A stretch of DNA of 43,478 nucleotides. Source: Streptomyces sp. SM11 (GTDB taxonomy: Bacteria > Actinomycetota > Actinomycetes > Streptomycetales > Streptomycetaceae). How positions within the stretch are numbered: position 1 is the first letter of the stretch; every line of letters begins with the position of its first letter. The stretch lies in contig NZ_NEUE01000285.1 in assembly GCF_002910905.1 (NCBI RefSeq), positions 1 through 43,478 of the forward strand, written 5' to 3'. The notes under the pieces were generated by a model. That model was given only the letters and a program-made list of their open reading frames with translations. It made no database searches and was not told where the DNA came from. Positions 15,316-22,651 of the stretch are shown here, piece by piece. The translations under genes were made by a program, and so were the position numbers.

Positions 15316-16239
15316 ATGGCGGATGTGATCGTGGTGGGCGGCGGGGTCGTCGGTCTCACCACTGCCGTGACCCTGGCGGAGCGCGGGCTGCGGGTGCGGA
15401 TCTGGTCGCGCGATCCGGCCGGGGCGACGACGTCGGCGGTGGCGGGGGCCCTGTGGTGGCCGTACCGGATCGAGCCGGCGGAGCGGGTGGGCGACTGGTC
15501 GCTGGAGACGCTGGCGGTCTACGAGGAGCTGGCGGGCGCCCCGCAGGAGACCGGAGTACGGCGGGTGGCGGGGCTGCACGCCGGTGAGCGGTTCGCGGCG
15601 CTGGGCGGCTGGGCGGCTGGGCTGAAGGGCGCGGTGGAGGCGCCCGAAGGGCTGCGGGTGACACTGCCGCTGCTGGACATGCCCGTCCACCTCGCGTGGC
15701 TGGGGCGGCGGCTGGTGGCGGCGGGCGGTGCGGTGGAGCGGCGGACGGTGACGGGGTTCGGCGAGGCGGCGGGGCGGAGCCCGGTGGTGGTGAACTGCAC
15801 GGGTCTCGGGGCGCGCGAGCTGGTGCCCGACGCCGGAATGCGGCCGGTGCGGGGGCAGCTGGTCGCGGTGGAGAACCCGGGGATCGAGGAGTGGTACACC
15901 GAGGCGGATCCGGCGTCGGCCGCGACGACGTACTTCTTCCCGCAGCCGGGACGCCTGGTGCTGGGCGGTACGGCCGAGGCGGACGATCCGCGCACGGAGC
16001 CCGACCCGGACACGGCGCGGGAGATCGTGGCGCGTTGTGCGCGGATCCGCCCGGAGATCGCGGGCGCCCGGGTGCTCGGGCACCGGGTGGGGCTGCGGCC
16101 GGCGCGGGAGGCCGGCGTGCGGATCGAGGCGGAGGCGCTTCCGGGCGGCGGCCTTCTGGTGCACAACTACGGGCACGGCGGCGCGGGTGTGACCGTGGCC
16201 TGGGGGTGCGCGCGGGCGGCGGCGGCGCTGGTGGGCTGA
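15316..16239 (+). CDS. FAD-dependent D-amino acid oxidase
   Basis: This 307-residue flavoenzyme should oxidatively deaminate D-amino acids to keto acids, ammonia and hydrogen peroxide. The FAD-binding motif VVGGGVVGLTTAV is at the N-terminus, followed by the family segment TTSAVAGALWWPYR. VNCTGLGARELVPD and the C-terminal HNYGHGGAGVTVAWGCA, which contacts the flavin, are all present. ATG 15316 has AGGAG eight bases upstream; GTG 15313 is one codon earlier and also possible. From memory, the S. coelicolor enzyme at the matching locus has been characterised as a D-amino acid oxidase. A very strong bidirectional hairpin follows. Confidence 0.9.
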   Translation: MADVIVVGGGVVGLTTAVTLAERGLRVRIWSRDPAGATTSAVAGALWWPYRIEPAERVGDWSLETLAVYEELAGAPQETGVRRVAGLHAGERFAALGGWAAGLKGAVEAPEGLRVTLPLLDMPVHLAWLGRRLVAAGGAVERRTVTGFGEAAGRSPVVVNCTGLGARELVPDAGMRPVRGQLVAVENPGIEEWYTEADPASAATTYFFPQPGRLVLGGTAEADDPRTEPDPDTAREIVARCARIRPEIAGARVLGHRVGLRPAREAGVRIEAEALPGGGLLVHNYGHGGAGVTVAWGCARAAAALVG

Positions 16240-16290
16240 CCGGGGCCGGCCGGGAGCAGGTCCGGCCGGATGGTGCGCGGGACACGAAAG

Positions 16291-16327
16291 CCGGAGCCCG
16301 CGACCGGTCGACGGTCGCGGGCTCCGG
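16291..16327. terminator. Strong bidirectional terminator
   Basis: CCGGAGCCCGCGACCG (16291-16306) and CGGTCGCGGGCTCCGG (16312-16327) form a perfect 16-bp stem with a five-base loop, between convergent genes. On the minus strand the stem is followed by CTTT. Confidence 0.85.
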
Positions 16328-16368
16328 AGTGGATCTGCGATTCCGCGGGCTGCTCCGCGGTTCCGCGG

Positions 16369-18135
16369 TCAGTCGGAGGGGCGCTTCTCCGTGGCCGTGG
16401 AGCCCGGCCCGGTGGCGTCGGGCTTGTGGCGCTCGTCCGTGATCGTCGCGGTCCCGGGGCCGATGCGGATCTCGAAGTCGCCGTCGTACTTGGCGTGCCC
16501 CTCGATCACCGCGGACTCGACCGCCTCCACGCCGAACTCCTGCCGGACGATCTGCGGGTCCTTGCGCAGGTCCCGCATCAGAGCCACGCACATGCCGATC
16601 ATCACGATGGTGAACGGGGCGGCCACCAGGATGGTGAGGTTCTGGAGCCCTTGGAGCGCGTTCTCCTCGCCCTCGCCGATGAGCAGCATGATCGCGGCCA
16701 CGGCCCCGGTCACGACCCCCCAGAAGATGACGACCCACTTGGTCGGTTCGAGGACGCCCTTCTGCGAGAGGGTGCCCATGACGATCGAGGCGGCGTCCGC
16801 GCCGGAGACGAAGAAGATGCCGACCAGGATCATCACGAGGAGGCTCGTCAGGGTGGCGATCGGGAACTCCTGGAGGACGCCGAACAGCTGCGCCTCCGGG
16901 GTGTCGGCACCGGTGAGCTTCCCGGCCTCGTCCAGCTTCATGGCCGAGCCGCCGAAGACGGCGAACCAGATCAGGCTGACCGTGCTGGGCACCAGGATGA
17001 CGCCGCCGACGAACTGACGGATCGTCCGGCCGCGGCTGATCCTGGCGATGAACATGCCGACGAAGGGCGTCCAGGAGATCCACCAGGCCCAGTAGAAGAC
17101 CGTCCAGCCGCCGAGCCAGGTGGCCACTTCACCGCCGCCGGTCGCCTCGGTGCGTCCGGCGAGCTGCCCCAGGTCGGTGATGTAGGCGCCGAGGGACGTG
17201 GGCACCAGGTCGAGCACGAAGATGGTGGGACCGGCGATGAAGACGAACAGGACGAGAAACAGGGCCAGCACCATGTTGATGTTGGACAGCCACTGGATGC
17301 CCTTCTCGACTCCGGAGACCGCGGAGGCGACGAAGCCGACGGTCAGGACGGCGATGATGGCGACGAGAAGTCCGGTGCCGGCCTTCTCCAGCCAGTCCAG
17401 TTCCTGGATGCCGCTGCCGATCTGGAGCGCGCCGAGGCCCAGAGAGGCCGCCGAGCCGAACAGGGTGGCGAAGATGGCCAGGATGTCGATGACGCGGCCG
17501 ACGCCGCCGTACGCGTGGCGCTTGCCGATCAGCGGCTCGAAGACCGCGCTGATCGTCTGCCGCCTGCGCATCCGGTAGGCGCTGTAGGCGATGGCGAGCC
17601 CGACCACCGCGTAGATGGCCCAGGGGTGCAGCGTCCAGTGGAAGAGCGTGGTCGCCATCGCCGTCTGCATGGCCTCGGCCGAGTCGGCGGGGTCGGTGCC
17701 CGGCGGCGGGGTACGGAAATGGGCGAGGGGTTCGGCCACGCCCCAGAACATCAGCCCGATGCCCATACCGGCGCTGAACATCATCGCGATCCAGGAGATG
17801 GTCCGGAACTCCGGCTTCTCACCCTCCTGGCCGAGGCTGATCTTGCCGTACCGGCTGACGGCCAGCCACAGGGCGAAGATGACGAAGGCCGACGCGGCCA
17901 GTATGAAGGCCCAGCCACCGTTGTGGACCAGCCCCTTGAGCAGCCTGGCGGACACGCTCTCCAGGGAGTCGGTGGCGGTCGCACCCCAGACGACGAAGGC
18001 GAGCGTGAGGACCGCCGTGACGCCGAACACCACCCGGTCGGTGGTCGGAGCCCTGGTACTGACCGGATCGGGGGGAAGGTCCGCCGTGACCGACAGCCCT
18101 TCCCGCCCGTCCGTTGTCTGGTCGTCCTGGGACAC
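16369..18135 (-). CDS. BCCT family (betaine/carnitine/choline) transporter
   Basis: This 588-residue inner-membrane importer of quaternary-ammonium osmolytes is probably sodium-coupled. Twelve hydrophobic helices are predicted. The family glycine-rich segment AGMGIGLMFWGVAEPL and the tryptophan-rich TM8 signature FYWAWWISWTPFVGMFIARISRG are clear when read in parts. The C-terminus is a long charged cytoplasmic tail from about residue 510. GTG 18135 (VSQDDQTTDG) has AAAGG eight bases upstream; GTG 18144 is three codons earlier and equally in frame. A 6-bp inverted repeat at 18174-18193 lies in the promoter region. Glycine betaine or choline is the likeliest substrate, but the sequence does not decide. 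Confidence 0.9.
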   Translation of the reverse strand: MSQDDQTTDGREGLSVTADLPPDPVSTRAPTTDRVVFGVTAVLTLAFVVWGATATDSLESVSARLLKGLVHNGGWAFILAASAFVIFALWLAVSRYGKISLGQEGEKPEFRTISWIAMMFSAGMGIGLMFWGVAEPLAHFRTPPPGTDPADSAEAMQTAMATTLFHWTLHPWAIYAVVGLAIAYSAYRMRRRQTISAVFEPLIGKRHAYGGVGRVIDILAIFATLFGSAASLGLGALQIGSGIQELDWLEKAGTGLLVAIIAVLTVGFVASAVSGVEKGIQWLSNINMVLALFLVLFVFIAGPTIFVLDLVPTSLGAYITDLGQLAGRTEATGGGEVATWLGGWTVFYWAWWISWTPFVGMFIARISRGRTIRQFVGGVILVPSTVSLIWFAVFGGSAMKLDEAGKLTGADTPEAQLFGVLQEFPIATLTSLLVMILVGIFFVSGADAASIVMGTLSQKGVLEPTKWVVIFWGVVTGAVAAIMLLIGEGEENALQGLQNLTILVAAPFTIVMIGMCVALMRDLRKDPQIVRQEFGVEAVESAVIEGHAKYDGDFEIRIGPGTATITDERHKPDATGPGSTATEKRPSD

Positions 18136-18173
18136 GAATAGCACCTTTCACCGAGTCTGAAAACGCTCTCTGT

Positions 18174-18193
18174 AGGCAGTACCACACCTGCCT
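18174..18193. promoter_or_regulatory. Inverted repeat upstream of the BCCT gene
   Basis: AGGCAG (18174-18179) and CTGCCT (18188-18193) are separated by eight bases, about 40 bases upstream of the transporter start. This is a candidate operator, though short. Confidence 0.3.
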
Positions 18194-18207
18194 GAGATCT
18201 CGAAGGA

Positions 18208-19593
18208 TCAACAAGCGGTATCAGCTTGACCGTTTGTTAGGTGATATGTCGCTCGTTGATCGAGGAGGAGGGGGATCAGGTTCCGGGCAGGTTGACGCAA
18301 GGGCACATATGCGCCACCCGCGTCCGGCCGAGACCGGATGCCGTGCAGGGCCAGCCGGTCCTTCACCGCCGCGTACCGGGCCGCGTCCAGCCGGTAGCCG
18401 CACAGCGGATCGGCGAGGATCTCGGCGGGCTCGGCCGGGTCGTTGTCGGCGCCGCCGAGGTAGATGGGCCCCCGGTCGGCGAGGCCGGTCAGGCGCGAGA
18501 GGGCGGTGGCCGTCATGAACCGGGCGCGCTGCTCGTCGGTGAAGCGGAAGAGACCGCCGAGCGCGGTCCGCTGGGAGTGGACCCTGCGCCGGTGGTTGAG
18601 CGCCGGATCCGCCTTCTCCGCGTCGCTCAGCGCGTCGACCCGGGACTCGATCAGCAGGCCGACGGCGTGCTTGAGGCCGGAGGTGTTGCGCAGGATGCGT
18701 TCCTGGCCGTCGCCGGCGACCTGCTTGACGGGCTCACCGGTGACCGGGTCGGTCCAGATGCCGTAGTGGCCGCTGCTGTAGCCGCTCGCCGTCGCGGCGG
18801 GGCGGACATACCGCTCGGAGAGGGTGCGCGAGACGTCGTCCACCCGGTCGTCGACGTTGAGGTTGCGAGGCCACAGGGCGAACAGATCCTTGTCGTAGTA
18901 CGGCGGTGTCGCATCGTACTCGTGCAAGTCGTAGATCACCTGGGGCCGTTCGTCGCGTACGACGGCGGCGACGGCCCGCGCCTCGGCGGTCTCCAGGGCG
19001 ATGTGGTCACGGTTGACGTCGACCCCGTCGGCGTTGCCACGGGTGCCGGCGGCGCGTCCGTCGGGGTTGGCCGTGGGCAGCACCAGCAGGGTCGTCCGGG
19101 CCAGGAAGGCGCGGGTCGCCCGGTCCTGGGCGAACGCCAGGTCGCGGATCGTGGTCAGACAGGCCTCGCGCCCGGCGGGCTCGTCCCCGTGCTGGCTGCA
19201 GACCAGGAGCACCGTGGTGGCTCCGGGGCGCTCCTGACCGACGCGCGCGAGCCGCAGCGGGCGGCCCTGACCGGTCGTACCGACGCGGTCCACCGAGACC
19301 CGGTCGCTCCCCCGGTCCACCGCGGCGAGGAAGGACCGCTCCTCCGCCTCGCCGGTCCAGCGGGCCCCCTCGCTCGTCTCGAACCCGGTGCGCGGCGGGC
19401 GGTGCGCCGCCTCGGCGGGAGCGATGGCGAACGGGAGGGCCAGCGCGGCGAGCGTCGCCGCCATGGCCGTTCGGCGCGTCGCCCTGGCTCCGCGGCCCCG
19501 GGGCGCGGACTCCGTCCGGGCCGGGCCCTCGACCGGCGCGAGCCACGGGTGCGGGCTGAGCATGCGGAGTGCGCGAGCGACGCGAGGGCTCAT
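18208..19593 (-). CDS. Secreted M14-family zinc carboxypeptidase
   Basis: This 461-residue exported metallopeptidase should remove C-terminal residues from peptides or a cell-wall substrate. The N-terminus is long: 40 polar residues, then a signal segment with a twin arginine (ATRRTAMAATLAALALPFA, ending APAEAAH near 63). A shorter start is possible. The zinc site is H135-x-x-E138 (SQHGDEPAGRE) with H224 in YDLHEYDAT, and the catalytic glutamate is probably E316 in GLLIESRVDAL. The C-terminal 130 residues form an extra domain of unknown role. The last codons overlap an 8-of-9 inverted repeat (18210-18238) that could act as its terminator. Confidence 0.88.
   Translation of the reverse strand: MSPRVARALRMLSPHPWLAPVEGPARTESAPRGRGARATRRTAMAATLAALALPFAIAPAEAAHRPPRTGFETSEGARWTGEAEERSFLAAVDRGSDRVSVDRVGTTGQGRPLRLARVGQERPGATTVLLVCSQHGDEPAGREACLTTIRDLAFAQDRATRAFLARTTLLVLPTANPDGRAAGTRGNADGVDVNRDHIALETAEARAVAAVVRDERPQVIYDLHEYDATPPYYDKDLFALWPRNLNVDDRVDDVSRTLSERYVRPAATASGYSSGHYGIWTDPVTGEPVKQVAGDGQERILRNTSGLKHAVGLLIESRVDALSDAEKADPALNHRRRVHSQRTALGGLFRFTDEQRARFMTATALSRLTGLADRGPIYLGGADNDPAEPAEILADPLCGYRLDAARYAAVKDRLALHGIRSRPDAGGAYVPLRQPARNLIPLLLDQRATYHLTNGQADTAC
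18210..18238 (-). terminator. Hairpin overlapping the carboxypeptidase stop
   Basis: AACAAGCGG (18210-18218) can pair with CCGTTTGTT (18230-18238) across an 11-base loop, with one G-T pair. It is AT-richer than its surroundings and may end carboxypeptidase transcription ahead of the BCCT promoter. Confidence 0.4.
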
Positions 19594-20215
19594 CAGCGGC
19601 TACCTCCCGGGGCGTGTGGAGCGGACATCGTGATGCCCGTCGGCCTGTCGGCGATGTGCGGACGTTACCCCGGTCAACTCCTGTGCGACAGGGGTCGATC
19701 ACTTCCTTTCGTACTGTCGTTCGTACCGCCGTCCGCCCGGCCGTCCGTGACGACGGAACGGCGGTCGTGCGGCAGGAGTACGACCTGCGGCCGAAGCACC
19801 GGGCGGCACCCGGGCGATCAGCGATGGGGTACCGCGGTCACCGAGCACGAAGATCGGCTGGGCCCGATTCAACTGGCGCTCCGACAAGCCGCAGACGGCC
19901 TGTCCGGCGACGCTCGCCATCGACAAGGGCCGGCATCACGACGGACAGGACGGCTGACGGTCCGCCGGTCCTGAACGCCTGCAGCAGGGAGTTGGGCGGG
20001 GACGTACCGAACGTGAAGATCGCGACGACGAACACCGCGCACGACCGGTGACCGCGCCGGTCACGCGGCTCCCGCCGGCCGGGGCAACGGCGGCCACGAG
20101 CAGCGTTGACAGCCGTACGCATGGACACCGGGGTCGTCGGACCGGCGGGAGTTGCGCTGCTCCGACGGTCCACCGGTGCTTTCGCACGGCCGTACGCCAG
20201 TGGGCACGGGCCGGA
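19594..20215. other. Gene-poor interval of about 620 bases
   Basis: No convincing gene is present on either strand. The only protein-like fragment is minus-strand, around 19930-20050 (VVAIFTFGTSPPNSLLQAF and PSAVLSVVMPALV), which reads like a scrap of a membrane transporter and is not part of a longer domain. A 7-bp stem GTGACCG-CGC-CGGTCAC is at 20048-20064. The interval contains the promoters for the carboxypeptidase (leftward) and looks like decayed DNA. Confidence 0.5.
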
Positions 20216-21160
20216 TCAGCCGTTGGACGCAGCCGTACGCCGGGCGGCGCGGGCCGCCCGTGCCCGGGGCAGATAGCGCAGCCGCTCGGGGAGGACGGGG
20301 ACGACGACCCGCAGCACCGCGCACATCCGGCGCAGCCGCTTCTCCTGGCTGGCGCTCCACGGCAGTCCGACGGCCGCGCGGGCATCGGGCGGCATGAGTC
20401 CGATGGTGACGAACCGCCGAAAGCGGGCCAGCGGCGGCAGCAGCACCGGCCACAGCGCCCGCAGCATCAGCCGGAGCGGCCACGGACCCCGGTCCGGCGG
20501 AGGTACGGGCTGGCCGACGTCGACCAGTTCACGCACCACGGTGGTCGCCTCGATCTCCCCGGCGAGCATCTTCTCCCAGTACGGCCAGAACTCCTCGATG
20601 GTCTGGGGCATGTCCCGGTCGTGGATGCCGAGGATCCGGCCGACCTGGAGCCACTCCGCGTACAGGGCCCGCTCCTGGACGGGGCTCATGGGCCGGATGA
20701 GATAGCGGGCCGCGTGCTGGTAGACGGGGAAGCCGGTGGCGTGCACCCAGGCGTAGTTGGCGGGCGTCAGGGCGTGGTACCGGCGGCCACGGGTGTCGGT
20801 CCCCTGGATGGTGCGGTGCAGCACACGCAGCCGACGGCCCTCCTCTGCGGCCTCCGCGCCGCCGTAGACCCAGAGCTGGAGCGAACGCAGCGAACGTTCG
20901 CCGCGCCCCCACGGGTCCGTGCGGAAGACGGAGTGCTCGTCGACTCCGGCGCCGACGGCCGGGTGAGCGACCTGGAGGGTGAGGGCGGCAGGCAGCATCA
21001 GCAGGGCGCGGATGTCGCCGGACAGGCTCCAGAGCACGCCGCCGGGCGGGGGCGGCTCGGGGTCGCGGCGACGGTCCGGTGTCAGCTCACCGGCACCGTC
21101 CGGCGCGGGCTGCCCTGCACCACCCGCAGGACGCGCTTCCGTGCCGTCCACGCTGCTCAT
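20216..21160 (-). CDS. Oxygenase MpaB family protein (DUF2236)
   Basis: This 314-residue member of the DUF2236/MpaB family includes latex-clearing protein-like and MpaB-like haem oxygenases acting on hydrophobic isoprenoid chains. Family segments seen are the N-terminal GGVLWSLSGDIRALLMLPAA, LQVAHPAVGAGVDEHS (with the conserved histidine) and DPWGRGERSLRSLQLW. TPANYAWVHATGFPVYQ and GRILGIHDRDMPQTIEEF follow. ATG 21160 has GGGAG seven bases upstream; a longer frame to 21376 exists but lacks family similarity. The substrate is unknown. It overlaps nothing and is followed by the gene-poor interval. Confidence 0.8.
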   Translation of the reverse strand: MSSVDGTEARPAGGAGQPAPDGAGELTPDRRRDPEPPPPGGVLWSLSGDIRALLMLPAALTLQVAHPAVGAGVDEHSVFRTDPWGRGERSLRSLQLWVYGGAEAAEEGRRLRVLHRTIQGTDTRGRRYHALTPANYAWVHATGFPVYQHAARYLIRPMSPVQERALYAEWLQVGRILGIHDRDMPQTIEEFWPYWEKMLAGEIEATTVVRELVDVGQPVPPPDRGPWPLRLMLRALWPVLLPPLARFRRFVTIGLMPPDARAAVGLPWSASQEKRLRRMCAVLRVVVPVLPERLRYLPRARAARAARRTAASNG

Positions 21161-21276
21161 CCGGTGCTCCCGCGGTCCCGGCGGGCCTGCCGTGCGCTGC
21201 CCGTCCCCTACTCCTCCATGATCCCTCGGGTGCGGGAGGACCGTGGGGGCGGGGTCCGGGGCCGCCGGTGACCCGG

Positions 21277-21753
21277 TCAGTCGTGGTCGTACACCGTCAC
21301 CGGTAGGCCGGCGGATATCAGGCGCCGCTCGATCAGCGGCTCGATCCTGGACCACTTGCCGCCCGCGAGCCCGCAACCGATCCGGGGCATATGGACCGAT
21401 GCCCCGAGCTCGCCCGCCCGAACGGCCACCGTGCCGAGTGCCGCGTCAATGGCCTCGTACCGCACGGGCACTCCCTTGCTGCCGGTGCGCATGCCCCGCT
21501 GGCCGACCATGTTGGCCACCCAGAGACAGGGCTCCACCCGCACGAACTGCGCCGCGCCGAGGGCGATGTCGTTGCCCGCCCGCTCGCGGTGCCAGCGGCG
21601 GTAGGCGGCCTCGGGCTCCGGCCAGCGGCGGGAGAGGGCCAGGACGAAGCCCTTGCCCCAGCCGCCCAGGTCGTTGCAGACGTGGACGATCAGCTTGACG
21701 CCCTTGCCCTGTGGGGCGGTGGCGTCCCCCCGTACACGGATGATCTCCGACAT
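21277..21753 (-). CDS. Macro-domain protein (ADP-ribose-1''-phosphate phosphatase-like)
   Basis: This 158-residue protein is a single macro domain. The ligand loops are HVCNDLGGWGKGFVLAL near residue 25 and the RIGCGLAGGKWSRIEPLI loop near 125. IIRVRGDATAP opens the fold. Such proteins bind ADP-ribose and many hydrolyse ADP-ribose-1''-phosphate (yeast Poa1-like) or O-acetyl-ADP-ribose; the asparagine and aspartate in CND support catalysis. No ADP-ribosyltransferase, tRNA phosphotransferase or toxin gene is adjacent. It is divergent from the MerR gene at 21884, with 130 bases between. Confidence 0.85.
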   Translation of the reverse strand: MSEIIRVRGDATAPQGKGVKLIVHVCNDLGGWGKGFVLALSRRWPEPEAAYRRWHRERAGNDIALGAAQFVRVEPCLWVANMVGQRGMRTGSKGVPVRYEAIDAALGTVAVRAGELGASVHMPRIGCGLAGGKWSRIEPLIERRLISAGLPVTVYDHD

Positions 21754-21883
21754 GACCTCACCGTACGGGCCGCCACTGACAACAGTCCGGGGTGGACGGC
21801 GCGGCCCCGGTGGCAGACACTTTCACAGTAGTGGTGAGACACCAGCACTGTCCGACATGAGGATTAGACCGCGGGGAGCAGAG

Positions 21884-22615
21884 ATGGCGACGGGGACCGA
21901 CGGGCCGACGCTCACGGTGGACGAGCTGGCGGCGCGCGCCGGGGTCACCGTGCGCACCGTGCGGTTCTACAGCACCCGAGGCCTGTTGCCGCCCCCGGTC
22001 ATCGGACCCCGGCGGGTCGGACACTACGGGCCGGACCACCTCTCGCGGCTCGCGCTGATCGAGGAGCTCCAGCAGCAGGGCATGACGCTGGCCGCGATCG
22101 AACGGTATCTGGAGCAGCTGCCGCCCGATCTGAGCGCCCACGATCTGGCGATCCACCGGGCGCTCGTCGCGTCCTGGGCGCCGGACAGGACCGAGGACTC
22201 CTCCCGGGCCGAGCTGGAGCGGCGGGCCGGGCGTGCGCTGTCGGAGGCGGATGTGGAGCGGCTGGCGGCGATGGGGGTGCTGGTCCGGCCCCAGGAGGAC
22301 GGCGGGGCGTACCGGGTGGATCCGGGGCTGTTGCGGCTCGGGGTGGAGCTGCTGGACGTGCCGATCGCGCACGAGACGATCCTGGCGGCGCGGACCGTTC
22401 TGCTGGAGCACACCCGCTCGGCCGCCCAGGAGATGACCCGGCTGTTCCGGGACGAGGTGTGGAACCCCTACCGGGAGCGCGAGGGCGACCCGGAGCATGT
22501 GGCCGCGATGAAGTCGCTGTCCGCCGATATGCAACCGATCGTGGTGCAGGCGCTGGTGACGGCGTTTCAACGGTCACTGAAGGAGGAGCTGCGGGCCGCG
22601 TTCACCGCCGAGTGA
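21884..22615 (+). CDS. MerR-family transcriptional regulator
   Basis: This 243-residue regulator has an N-terminal winged helix (about 12-80: VDELAARAGVTVRTVRFY, RVGHYGPDHLSRLALIEELQ) followed by a dimerising helix and an effector domain from about 110. No cysteine pattern of metal-sensing MerR proteins is seen, so the ligand is probably organic. Its stop codon lies inside the loop of a perfect 16-bp hairpin shared with the convergent fadB operon, and the acyl-CoA genes are its most likely targets. ATG 21884 has GGGGAG upstream; an imperfect dyad (CAGT-A-GTGGT around 21827 with ACCA-GCACTG) precedes it. Confidence 0.85.
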   Translation: MATGTDGPTLTVDELAARAGVTVRTVRFYSTRGLLPPPVIGPRRVGHYGPDHLSRLALIEELQQQGMTLAAIERYLEQLPPDLSAHDLAIHRALVASWAPDRTEDSSRAELERRAGRALSEADVERLAAMGVLVRPQEDGGAYRVDPGLLRLGVELLDVPIAHETILAARTVLLEHTRSAAQEMTRLFRDEVWNPYREREGDPEHVAAMKSLSADMQPIVVQALVTAFQRSLKEELRAAFTAE

Positions 22616-22632
22616 GGGTGAACGCGGCCCGC
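22591..22632. terminator. 16-bp stem terminator overlapping the merR stop codon
   Basis: GCGGGCCGCGTTCACC (22591-22606) and GGTGAACGCGGCCCGC (22617-22632) form a perfect 16-bp stem; the ten-base loop holds the MerR stop. It lies 20 bases from the fadB stop and probably serves both directions. Confidence 0.8.
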
Positions 22633-22651
22633 GACAGCACCGGTCGGCGCC

